Translations under genes and position numbers: made by a program
The notes under the pieces: model-generated
What the model saw: the letters and a program-made list of their open reading frames with translations, nothing else
Database searches by the model: none
What the model was told of the DNA's origin: nothing
NCBI GenBank assembly: GCA_022419385.1
Contig: JAJUBI010000003.1
Location: 2,914,001 to 2,978,000, forward strand
Origin: Paraconiothyrium sp. Pb-2020
Lineage: Eukaryota; Ascomycota; Dothideomycetes; Pleosporales; Didymosphaeriaceae
DNA length: 64,000 nucleotides
Direction: 5' to 3'
Part shown: piece by piece, positions 44,762-55,100 of the stretch
How the letters are laid out: every line of letters begins with the position of its first letter
Position numbering within the stretch: the stretch's first letter is position 1

Positions 44762-47700
44762 ATGGCCTCCGACCCACCGCAACAGCCCGAACACGCCCAC
44801 GACGCTGACAGCCCCGCCGCGACGCACGACGTGCATCCTGTCGATGACAATCAGACGCCCGGGATAAAGGAAGAGGAAGAGACAGCGGCGCAGAATGGCC
44901 ATGGTGATGATGGAATCCAGGCGTCGCGCCCTGCGAAGCGACAGAAGCTCGAGAGCCTCACGCCGCGCCGGTCATTATCACGCGCCGCGTCGCCCCCGTG
45001 GAAGTCGTTTGCAGCCGATGGACCGACCACTATCTTCGATAATGGTGTAAGAAAGTCGTCGCGTGTGAACCGAGAGGCACCGACGCCCCCAGAGCCGCTC
45101 ATTAAGAAACCCTCGCGCAATGGGGTCGCGAAGGGGACACAGACAAATGGCACGTCCAAGAGCAGCAGCAAGCAGAGTTCGCGCGCAGTCTCAATAGCTG
45201 CAACGTCAGCCAAGCCCAAAACATCATCGGCAACGAAGAAGAAGGCCCCAGCACCGCCACTGCAGTCGCCCACGCGGAAGTCGGAGCGCAACAAGAAGCC
45301 CTCGACCGCCACGCTCGCCATTTCTGCCACGTCGCCAGCCGTCGCAAAGGCGTCTCCAGAAACTTCGCGAAAGCGTCCTGGACGCGCTCGCAGGTCCACT
45401 CTGATTTCCACCGGCGACGCACTCCAATTGTTTGACCCAGACCGTCCAGACGAAGACGCTCAAATCACGTACGACGACCAGTGGAATCCCGCAGACATGT
45501 CAAACTCCACGAACTCCGCCGCACCCCGCATTCGACTACGGTTTCGAAGACTCACCCCACCGACCCGTCATCCCCACCACCTGCCGCCCGCTCGAAAACA
45601 CGCTTCGTTCGCCGAATGGTTACAGCACGACGACGCGCTGGAAGGAGAAGACGTCCACAGAATAACGGAAGAGAAGGCTAAAGAGGAGGCTGATCGCCGG
45701 CTCCAGATTGCTGATGCTGCTGAGCGGGGTGTACTGAGCCTGGGGCGGTGTAGCATTTTTCAACCTGAACCGGCGGATGAACCACCGCCAAAATATCGTC
45801 ATTGGGACCACGTGGTTAACCATGCTCTTACCTTCAACAAGCTCCTTAGAGAGGAAAATGCTTACCATCGGAAAATGGCAAAGACGCTCGCGAGAGAGGC
45901 TCACGAATACTGGAAAGAAAAGTACAAGCGGAAGTCGCAAGATGAGATCGACCAGGAAGAGGCAGATCGCACTCTGTACCGGTACAAGCAGCTTGTCAAG
46001 GACGTTAAGGACACATGGGCGAATGTCCGGATGGAGATCGACAAGGAACGCGTGGCAAAATGGGAAGCAGAGCAGGTGCAGCTTGGCCACAAGGCGATGG
46101 ACGACATGTTCAATCAAGCTCAAGAGATCTTGGGCCGCACCGTGGTGGACTCTGCCTCTTCTCTTGTTAGCGACGACCGCGACACGGATGGCGAAGGTGG
46201 AGATTTTGGAAGCGGCACATCGCAGGTTTCGGACGAAGCGGACGTGGATCATCAAATGACCTCTGGATCCGAAAGCGACGAAGGGCACGACGATGACGAG
46301 GATGCCAACCTGACCGCTGAACAGTTGCGCGCTAAATACGAACAGCTACCAGACCTTCCAGACGACAGCTCTAGCGTTGATGACGATCAACAAGTAGGCG
46401 AAGATGAAAATGGAGATGAGGTCACGGATGATGCTGATCGGAGTACACCTGGGCCAACTCCAGATTCGGACCTAGAAATGGCAATGCAAATTGATATGGA
46501 GACCGGCGATGAACCACCGGTCGATCCCTTTGCCAACACGAACGGTTCCCAGGACGAATACGCGAACGGTGATGAGAAGAAGCCAGATTACATTGATCCG
46601 GCTACCGTTGAGCTCGACACAGTGGATGAAGCCTTATTAGATTCTGACGACGGTGCATCCGGATCTGGTAGCGAGGAGTGGCCGAGCGACGAGGATGAAG
46701 ATTCTGATGAAGATTCTGATGAAGATGGTGAAGACGAAGAAGGACAATCAGCCTCTGGTTCAGAAGCAGGAGATGCTGACGTTGGCGTAATGGGCTTCCT
46801 GACCCCGGCTGAGATCAAGAAGCTGAAACAGTCTGCTAAGACGGTTGTGGACGATATCAACGCAGATAATGAAATAGCTCTGAACGGTACGCATGACACG
46901 AATGGTACGAATGGGGTCCACGAAGAAGAAGAGGGCGTCGAAATTACTTCTGAGACCAACGGCACGATAGAAGATGTTGGTACCGCAGACATGGGCTGCG
47001 TTTCACGTGAGGACGTCTCTGAAGCTACGCCTGCCTCCATGGAGAATGACGTGAATGACATCGATATGGAGGACGAGACTAAACCAGAAAAGGCCGTTTC
47101 TAGGATTCGCTCCCGGCATTTGTCTGAACCTGCGCGCGTCGAAGTACCATCTCTTCTACGAGGTACACTGCGCGAATATCAGCACGATGGTCTTGACTGG
47201 CTTGTCAACCTGTATGATTCAGATACAAACGGAATCTTGGCTGACGAGATGGGCCTCGGTAAGACCATTCAGACGATTTCAGTGTTGGCGTATGTCGCTA
47301 TTCATCGACAAAAGTGGGGGCCACATTTGGTCATCGTTCCTACAAGCGTAATGCTCAATTGGGAGATGGAGTTCAAGAAATTTTTGCCAGGTTTCAAGAT
47401 CCTTACCTACTATGGGGACATCGCCGAGCGCAAAAGAAAGCGTGTTGGCTGGCGCAACACAGGCCGAGATATGATCAATGTCGTCATCACCTCGTATCAG
47501 CTTATCCTTCAAGACGCAGCAGCATTCAAGATGCGCGCATGGCAATATCTCGTTCTTGACGAGGCTCACAACATCAAGAACTTCAAATCTCAACGATGGC
47601 AGACTATGCTGAACCTGCGCACGGAGCGGCGATTGCTTCTGACGGGTACGCCTCTACAGAACAATATTGACGAACTCTGGTCCTTGCTCTATTTCCTGAT

Positions 47701-49897
47701 GCCAGCTGGCTTCGCTGGCGAAGGTCGCATTGCCGGCCTAGAAGAGTTCACAATGGCCCTCAAGAACCCGACCTCGCAAATTCTTGAACAAGGACGGCAA
47801 CAGTTGGACGCGGAAGCTCAGAAAATTGTCAAGAAACTCCATGAAGTTTTACGTCCTTATCTTCTCCGCAGATTGAAGGCGGACGTTGAGAAGCAGATGC
47901 CGGGGAAGTACGAACACGTAGTATACTGCAAGCTGTCCAAGCGACAACGGCAATTGTATGACGGGTTCATGGGCCGCGCATCGACCAAGGAGATTCTATC
48001 ATCCGGGAACTACATGTCAATTATCAACTGCTTAATGTCACTTCGAAAGGTCTGCAACCATCCTGACCTGTTCGAGACCAGAGCCATTGTGACCTCCATG
48101 GCTATGTCAAAGTCGGTTGCTGCCCGGTTCGAAATAAAGGACTTTCTCATACGGAAACGGTTGTCAGAGGGTATGGAAGATGAGGAGGTTAGCTTAGAGG
48201 CTCTGAATCTGGTATTTGCGCACCGTGAGCGTACTTCGATGCTGCAAGCTCGCAGGGCACAGCAAATTCGCGCTACACGCCCGCTGGAAGATCTTATTGA
48301 AGTCCAAACACGTCGTATCAACCAAGCTACCGAGGCAGTGCCGTCCTCTATTCAATCCACCCTAGCGGCCATGGCGAACAGGGAACGAACTGCAGTCCGA
48401 GATCACCTGCGAACATGTCTCAAGCTTACCCGTGCCCGGACACAGTTCTTACCCATATATGGCAAAGGTCTAATCGATCGATTAACCATGGATTACGAAA
48501 ATTATGCATTCGGTGCGCGCGAACCGGAAGAGCAGATCACTAGGCCTCCGCAGCCACCGTATAACAATCCGGCATATGGCCCTCCAGGTATGCAGTATCA
48601 TCAGCCAAACCCATTTGGGCATGCACCTGTATCACTGCCACCTGTCATTGGGATCAAAGAGGGTCGTCGTGGGAGGTTAGGTTTCCGCCAACCACTTCGC
48701 CCAGCGTTTGCTTCGTTGTGGCATCAACAGAAGATCAATGCTTTCACTGATATGGTACCCACCCTTGAGCAACGCGCCGAGGCTCTCGAGCCCCTTGTCA
48801 CCCGCTTCACTTGTGTCACTCCGGCTGTTGCAGCCGATGAGTTGGCTCCTTTGACGTTATCAAACACTGGTGTTCAGCTTGTACGGTCGTCGGAGATGGC
48901 CCACCGACGGGACCCTTTTCACGAAAGTCGCATCCGGCAGTCCATTGCTTTTCCCGACAAACGCCTCTTGCAATACGATTGTGGCAAACTACAACGTCTG
49001 GCCACTCTCCTACGAGATCTTCAAGCAGGCGGCCACCGCGCTCTCATCTTCACCCAGATGACGAAGGTCCTTGACATCCTCGAGCAGTTCCTCAACATCC
49101 ATGGCCACCGCTATCTCCGTCTCGACGGTGCAACAAAGGTCGAGCAACGCCAGATTTTAACCGACCGCTTCAACAACGACCCGCGCATCCTCTGCTTCAT
49201 CCTTTCCTCTCGCTCCGGCGGTCTCGGCATCAACCTTACAGGCGCAGACACCGTCATCTTCTACGATCTCGACTGGAACCCCGCAATGGACAAGCAATGC
49301 CAGGATCGCTCCCATCGCATTGGCCAAACGCGCGACGTCCACATCTACAAGTTCGTCTCTGAGTACACTATAGAGGCCAATATCCTGCGCAAGAGCAACC
49401 AAAAGCGCCTTCTTGATGATGTCATTATTCAGAAGGGCGACTTCACAACCGACACCTTCAACCGTGTCACTTGGCGTGACGCCCTCGACGACGGCCTCGG
49501 CGACGAAGCAGGCGCAGCCATGGACCGCGTGCTGGGCGAAAAGGCAGGTCTCCTTGGCGATGCCCGTGTCATGGGTACTGTCGAAGACAGAGAGGACATG
49601 GCTGCTGCTACGGTCGCGCAGAAAGAGATCGTGGACGAGATTCACGACGATCAGGTTGACTTTAGCGAGAGCGCAGCGGCGACGCCCGGTGGGGCAACAA
49701 GAGCGGGGAGTGAGTTGGGCGGGGAGATGCCGGGAGGTCTTGAGGGGGAGAGGCTGAAACGGCATGTCGATGAGTATATGCTAGGGAGATTCAGGGATGA
49801 GTACGGGAGGGAGCCATATAAGCCGCCGACGGATCGGCAGAGGAGACATAGGAAAGGCGGAGATGTGCATCGCACGCACAAGAAGAAGAGATACTAA
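44762..49897 (+). CDS. SWR1: SWR1 chromatin-remodelling ATPase
   Basis: Single uninterrupted exon, 1711 aa, ATG at 44762 (MASDPPQQPEHA). Swr1 is the Snf2-family ATPase that exchanges H2A for H2A.Z. Order: basic/disordered N-terminus; HSA region about 345-390 (HWDHVVNHALTFNKLL), which binds actin-related proteins; a long acidic region about 470-760; SNF2 N-lobe with Walker A DEMGLGKTIQT about 827 and the DEAH box about 933; a family-typical large insertion; and the C-lobe with SRSGGLGINLTGAD about 1483 and QCQDRSHRIGQ about 1512. The C-terminus is basic (THKKKRY). Ino80 is less likely because of the acidic block before the ATPase and the placement of HSA and insertion. No frameshift seen. Confidence 0.95.
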   Translation: MASDPPQQPEHAHDADSPAATHDVHPVDDNQTPGIKEEEETAAQNGHGDDGIQASRPAKRQKLESLTPRRSLSRAASPPWKSFAADGPTTIFDNGVRKSSRVNREAPTPPEPLIKKPSRNGVAKGTQTNGTSKSSSKQSSRAVSIAATSAKPKTSSATKKKAPAPPLQSPTRKSERNKKPSTATLAISATSPAVAKASPETSRKRPGRARRSTLISTGDALQLFDPDRPDEDAQITYDDQWNPADMSNSTNSAAPRIRLRFRRLTPPTRHPHHLPPARKHASFAEWLQHDDALEGEDVHRITEEKAKEEADRRLQIADAAERGVLSLGRCSIFQPEPADEPPPKYRHWDHVVNHALTFNKLLREENAYHRKMAKTLAREAHEYWKEKYKRKSQDEIDQEEADRTLYRYKQLVKDVKDTWANVRMEIDKERVAKWEAEQVQLGHKAMDDMFNQAQEILGRTVVDSASSLVSDDRDTDGEGGDFGSGTSQVSDEADVDHQMTSGSESDEGHDDDEDANLTAEQLRAKYEQLPDLPDDSSSVDDDQQVGEDENGDEVTDDADRSTPGPTPDSDLEMAMQIDMETGDEPPVDPFANTNGSQDEYANGDEKKPDYIDPATVELDTVDEALLDSDDGASGSGSEEWPSDEDEDSDEDSDEDGEDEEGQSASGSEAGDADVGVMGFLTPAEIKKLKQSAKTVVDDINADNEIALNGTHDTNGTNGVHEEEEGVEITSETNGTIEDVGTADMGCVSREDVSEATPASMENDVNDIDMEDETKPEKAVSRIRSRHLSEPARVEVPSLLRGTLREYQHDGLDWLVNLYDSDTNGILADEMGLGKTIQTISVLAYVAIHRQKWGPHLVIVPTSVMLNWEMEFKKFLPGFKILTYYGDIAERKRKRVGWRNTGRDMINVVITSYQLILQDAAAFKMRAWQYLVLDEAHNIKNFKSQRWQTMLNLRTERRLLLTGTPLQNNIDELWSLLYFLMPAGFAGEGRIAGLEEFTMALKNPTSQILEQGRQQLDAEAQKIVKKLHEVLRPYLLRRLKADVEKQMPGKYEHVVYCKLSKRQRQLYDGFMGRASTKEILSSGNYMSIINCLMSLRKVCNHPDLFETRAIVTSMAMSKSVAARFEIKDFLIRKRLSEGMEDEEVSLEALNLVFAHRERTSMLQARRAQQIRATRPLEDLIEVQTRRINQATEAVPSSIQSTLAAMANRERTAVRDHLRTCLKLTRARTQFLPIYGKGLIDRLTMDYENYAFGAREPEEQITRPPQPPYNNPAYGPPGMQYHQPNPFGHAPVSLPPVIGIKEGRRGRLGFRQPLRPAFASLWHQQKINAFTDMVPTLEQRAEALEPLVTRFTCVTPAVAADELAPLTLSNTGVQLVRSSEMAHRRDPFHESRIRQSIAFPDKRLLQYDCGKLQRLATLLRDLQAGGHRALIFTQMTKVLDILEQFLNIHGHRYLRLDGATKVEQRQILTDRFNNDPRILCFILSSRSGGLGINLTGADTVIFYDLDWNPAMDKQCQDRSHRIGQTRDVHIYKFVSEYTIEANILRKSNQKRLLDDVIIQKGDFTTDTFNRVTWRDALDDGLGDEAGAAMDRVLGEKAGLLGDARVMGTVEDREDMAAATVAQKEIVDEIHDDQVDFSESAAATPGGATRAGSELGGEMPGGLEGERLKRHVDEYMLGRFRDEYGREPYKPPTDRQRRHRKGGDVHRTHKKKRY

Positions 49898-50603
49898 TCC
49901 CCGTGGCTCACGCTTTGTCGCGGGTGTGTGGCAGGCTAATATGGGTGGGGACACGTTCGGATGTGGGAGTTTCAGCGGATTGTAATAGTAGTGTGTTCTA
50001 GATTGGTGCATTCCGCGAGGCATGGGGAGTTCGGGCAATGGTAACGGGAGCGTAAGAGGCATTGTACGAATAGGTGTTCGGTGTGTCCGGGACGCATAGG
50101 CCGCGCAAAGCATGCATGGGTGGCGTTTGTGGGCGGGGTTTGTCGAATCAAAATTGGGAACATTTTGTACAATGTCTGGTTTAACTATCGATTTGCACTG
50201 AAGCTGTATGCACCTGCTGCCGTTGCTCAAATGTTCAGCGCGGCCTCGTTCCTCACCTCAAGTCCTACAGGGTGTGGTAATAGAATTAGGAGAGCTAGAT
50301 GAGAAGCTTCTGGAAGACTATCAACCTACAATCAAGGTAGACTCGCGGTTTTGAGCGTTGTTCTCAGTCATTTGCTTCATCTGATGTTCGCAGCCCAGAT
50401 GAAGTGGGATACAGGTCGTCGTGGGCCAGACTTCCTCCACTAGTGTAGATCCGTAACGCTGGAAACAGTCGTTCGTCTCGCACCGTCGCGGAGCTTGGCT
50501 TTGCGCGCGCCCGAACCCTAGAACCCTGTCAAAATTTCTAGAACCCACCTTGCGCATTCCACCACCGAACCTCCACACTTCACTTCCACCCACAAACATC
50601 GAC
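49898..50603. other. Intergenic region, SWR1 to RRP7
   Basis: 706 bp between tandem genes. No feature supported. Confidence 0.4.
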
Positions 50604-51664
50604 ATGACCTCTCCCTCACCCAAAAAGCGCAAAAGCGCACCAACCTCGGTTGCAGACTTCTCCATCCTCCCGCTCACGCTTCCAACACATTCCAGCCTCC
50701 CATCCTCATGCGCCGATGCAAAGCATTACCTCTACGTTAAGGCGCACGCACCTGCCATATCCACCGAATCTACCGCGCGTGCTCTCTTCCTCGCAAATGT
50801 CCCGATCGACGCCTCAGAATCGAATCTGCGCGACCTCTTCGCGGAGCAGCTGGGCGGGGCGCGAGTCGAAAGTGTCGAGTTCGATGCCAGCGTGCCGGCG
50901 GACGTCTCGCATAAGCATTTTAGGGTGGAGCAGGCGAAGGAGAAGGGTGGGAAGAAAGATGCGGGAGAGAATAAGGGAAAGAAAAGGAAGAGAGGTGAGG
51001 ACGGGAAGGGGGAGGCGATGGTTGCAGAAGGCGTGGTAGCGGATGAAGACAGTGCGCTGCCACGGATATGGAGCAGCGCCGTGCGAAAGAGCGGATCGGG
51101 CGTTGTGGTCGTGTTTCTGGACAAAGCGAGTATGCGGGGCGCGCTGAAAGAGGTGCAGAAGGCCATAAAGGACCACATAACAATACATTGGAAGGGTGGC
51201 GAGGCGCTGGGCGTTGAACGTGCTTCCCTTACCTACATCCCTAGCTCTCGAACAGGCGATGCTAACGCAGCACAGGCTACAAGTCCCACCTCTCCCTCCT
51301 CTACCCACCTACCCTACTCTCCTCCACCACAAACGCCTACCTCACTCAATTTGACGTCGTCATCTCCCAGCGCAATCGCGCCCTTGCACATCTCCGCTCT
51401 GTCCCCGACGAAGACGGCTTCATTACCGTAACCCGGGGCGGCGGGCGTAGCGCCCCGGCCGCCAGGCTTGAGATGGCGCAGCAGAAACAGTCTGAGCTGG
51501 AAGACAGGAAAAAGAAAAAGGGTAGCTTGGACGGCTTCTATAGGTTCCAAAACAGAGAGAAGAGGAAGGAGGAGGAGGGCAGATTGAGGAAGCAATTCGA
51601 GAAGGATAGGAGGAGGGTGCAAGAGATGAGGGAGAGGAGGGGCAAGGTTAGGCTAGAAAGCTGA
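50604..51664 (+). CDS. RRP7: Ribosomal RNA-processing protein 7
   Basis: Join 50604-51219, 51276-51664 (334 aa). Intron 51220-51275 is GT-AG with GCTAAC near its end; it joins GVER to YKSHLSLLYP, a family-conserved junction. The N-terminal half holds an RRM-like fold (ARALFLANVPID, SGVVVVFLDKASM) interrupted by a Lys/Glu/Gly-rich insertion. The C-terminus has the Rrp7 signature: DGFITVTRGG, then DGFYRFQNREKRKEE and a basic helix to the end. Rrp7 is a component of the UTPC/CURI complexes in 90S pre-ribosome assembly, linking 18S processing to ribosomal-protein gene expression. The start MTSPSPKKRKS gives a likely nuclear signal. Confidence 0.93.
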
Positions 51665-52158
51665 TTGGAAGGCCGTGGTATTGCGATGGGTTGTGACTTG
51701 TCTAGAAAAGTAGAGTGATACCCTATGGATGTATCTTCGGCAAACGCGACCTTATATTGAGATGATGCTTATGCGTCATGTTCTTTTGCGGAGCATACGA
51801 ACTGTTCTTCGGCGATCTTCTAGGTATGATAGTGACATGTCCTTGGCGGGCTCGATACTCTTAGCGAGCATCAGTGATAGGAAATCGGACAATGTTCATG
51901 TATGTAATGAGGGCTCTATCGCCTTTGCTGTTTGGGTTTGTCTTATGTGAATTGTGATAAAAACAACCAACAGATACAATGTTTACAGCGCAAAGCTTGA
52001 TCCAACATCCCATATGGGTGCCAGAAAGACGTCACACTTGCAAAATAATTCGAGCAACAAATGGAAGATTCGCATTCGGAATGCCTCGTGTAGACGCAGT
52101 TGCAACCCACTAAATAGGAAAAGAAGGTATCGACATCTTTGAAACTCAGATTCGAGTG
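51665..52158. other. Convergent intergenic region
   Basis: 494 bp between the stops of RRP7 (+) and the kinase-HET gene (-). No feature supported. Confidence 0.4.
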
Positions 52159-55100
52159 CTAGCCCATCACATCCCCATCATCATCGTTCTTCCACCGCAC
52201 ACCTCGATTCTTCCCATATAGTCCTTCGTCACCGATTCCGTTTCCTCGGTCTTTAACCCCATTCGGACATTCTTCTGAACTAGCGTGATCATCCACAAAG
52301 CAAAATCGCGTTAGTCCAGCGGAGCTGCTAGTCTGAGTAGCACTCGCAAGTTGGAGCTGCGTTTGAGCGGCCTCCATAGAGTCTCCGATACCATCTCCTT
52401 CCTTCCGAATGTACTGGCAATCTCGCTGCAGATTCGGAGAAGAGTCGCATGCCGCTTGATGGGGCGTGGCCATCTTACCATACCCTTTCGCCTTATTCGC
52501 GCATGGGGCGCCTTGCCCATTGGCGTTGCACTTGGTCACATTTCCGGCGAAGCCGTTAGTCGGTCCGGAGCCTTCCACATCGAACTTCCGGTTTCTGTGC
52601 ATGCGATCATGGTCATGGCCTGATGTATTGGAAATGGCGGATAGCAGGTCTGAGCGCGTATGTACCTTCTCCCAAAGGAGAGAAGACAGCGCGTGGCGGA
52701 ACGATTCAAGTCCTCGGGGAAATGTCTCGCTGGCCTTGAGCGCATTGCACTCCCAGTACATCTGTTCTTCGCCAAGATGTAGGAACCTACGCGAGAGAAG
52801 ACGTTCCTGGAGCGACCATGCCCTCGTATCCCAGGCAAACCCTGGCGTTAGGTAAGTGCTAAGGGGGAGGACAGCGGCTTGAAGTGCTTGTTGATCGATA
52901 CCCTTTTGTGTTGCCACGATGGTAAGGGCCGCATTGCGGTACACGTCCGCCATAGCGCGGGATTCACGTTCCTTGTCTTCATCCGAATCCTGGAGTACGC
53001 AAAGATTGTCTACCCAGAGGTACCGGAAGCCGATGTCTTGCGCCTTGGCGATGGCTTCGTTGATGGCCTTGGGTAGGGTGTCGCGACGAAGTTCGGTTTG
53101 CATTGCTTCCAGACGAGCAGTTGAGAGCTGCAGCTCATCATCTGCCCAAACATAGCTGAGTGCTATGTAGTCTGGACACTTGTTTTCATCTAGGTCCGCC
53201 CCGTTAACGACGCGCACGGAGACGCCTGCATCGCCGTCTGGTAAGATGTCAATCAGACGTGTGGGCAAGGTCTTGCTAGCAACGATTTCATGGTGGTTGT
53301 AGCGGCAAGCTTCGTGATCGTGCGAACACTCCTCTATCCAGCGCTTGGCATGAATCATAGTGTCGCTTTGCTGTTGCTGTTGATCCGCCACATCATGCAG
53401 ATGAGCACTGCCATCCCTGCCATCTTCCTGGAAAAAGGTCTTTACTGTTTGTAGCTCTTCAGAGGGTCCAGGATATGCAACCTTTTCGTTGGGCCAGCTG
53501 AGACAACAAGGTGCGGGTGTAAACACCATGGTCAGCCTAGGCGCTGTCGGACGATCAGCTGGCTCGTAGCTGAGCATTTCCTTAACAGTGCTCGTTGCAT
53601 TGGCTTCAGTTCGAGTTGGTGCTTGTTCGAGAGATTGTGTTAGCAGGCCTTGTAGCGCAGGGACATCTTGCCAGTAGTATTTGCCCTTGCGGCCACCAAA
53701 TACGTGGCGGAGGTCAAGCCAGCGCGGGTTATCATCCTTGTATGCTACTGTTAGCATCTCGAGGAAGACACAGCCGAGTGACCAGATGTCAGACGCAAGT
53801 TCGCGTGAGACGCCCTCAGATACTTCGGGCGCGCAATATTGGCGTGTAAGTGGCATCGTCTTGCTATTTGCAGTGATATCGCCAATTGAGCTGACGCCGA
53901 AGTCGCTCAAGAAGACATGTGGAACACATTCGCCTTGTTTGACGAGGATGTTCTGGGGCTTGATGTCCATATGCTTCACGACGGGTCGTTGCTCATGAAG
54001 GTAGCGGATCGATGAGGCAAGACAGCCCATCATCGTGACGATGGTCTCACTTAGTCCCTCCGGCTTGTTCTGAAGCTTTGTATCGAGCCATGCGGCAAGT
54101 GTCGTCTCTGCAACGGGTGAAAGAAGGATTGACATCCTGTCGCCCTTTTGAATGCTGTCCACGAATCGGATAATATGAGGGTGACGCAGCTTCTTGAGAA
54201 CGTCGACTTCGTTCTTTAGTTCTTCAATGGCCGAGTGCTCCCGGTTCTTGAGCGTCTTGCGGGCGAAGCGTAAGCTCGTCTCGCGATGAACGACTTCATC
54301 AACCGTACTAAAGCCGCCGGCGCCGAGGAGTTTGAGACTACCAAGCAGGTCTTGCGTCTCTCTGGTCAGTAATCCTGCTCGGTAGTTAGGTTTGTGAGAT
54401 TTTCCAGAAAGTGCAATACACATACCATTGGTCATTGGCGTCAGTGCCTTCAGACGATCTGGCGCGGGATCCCCGTCGCTTGGAGGAACGCGCGGCGGTA
54501 TCGTCTGAAGCTGGAGGACATCAGCGCTTAGCAAGGCGACATCATCTCCGGCCACAGTCTGCGAGTCATCCCTCGTTGTCTCATCGTGCCTGCTATGCAC
54601 GGAGCATGAATCGATGTATTTGTCGAACTCGATTGTATTGGTGTTGCACGTTGCATTATCCAATTCGAGGGTTCGTTTATTATGCTGTTCGCCCGTGGAA
54701 TCTTTTTGAATAAGCTGCTCGACTCCTGGTGATACGCCTCTACTGTCGCTGTCCGCGAATTGTGAAACCTGGAACTGATAGAAACCGCTCTGCGGAGGTT
54801 GAGAGCCGTTGCCTCCGTTGCCGTTGTTCCTGTGTCCAGAGCCAGAGCCACGTGGATCGTTCTGCGGTGGGAACGAAGGCTTGCCGTTGCCGAAACCACC
54901 GCTGTCAGGTCGGTCGTCGTTATCGTCATCGTCATCCATGTCATCAGACTCGTTGGAATCATCCTCATTCCAATCAAGCATGCACTTTCCGTTCTTAAAA
55001 TGCTCTGCGATGTGGTCAATGCGATCTTGTCGCGACACGAACCGGTGGATGCAGAAGCCGCATTTCCCAGCGGCCTGGGGTAAGCTTGTGTCAGAGTGTC

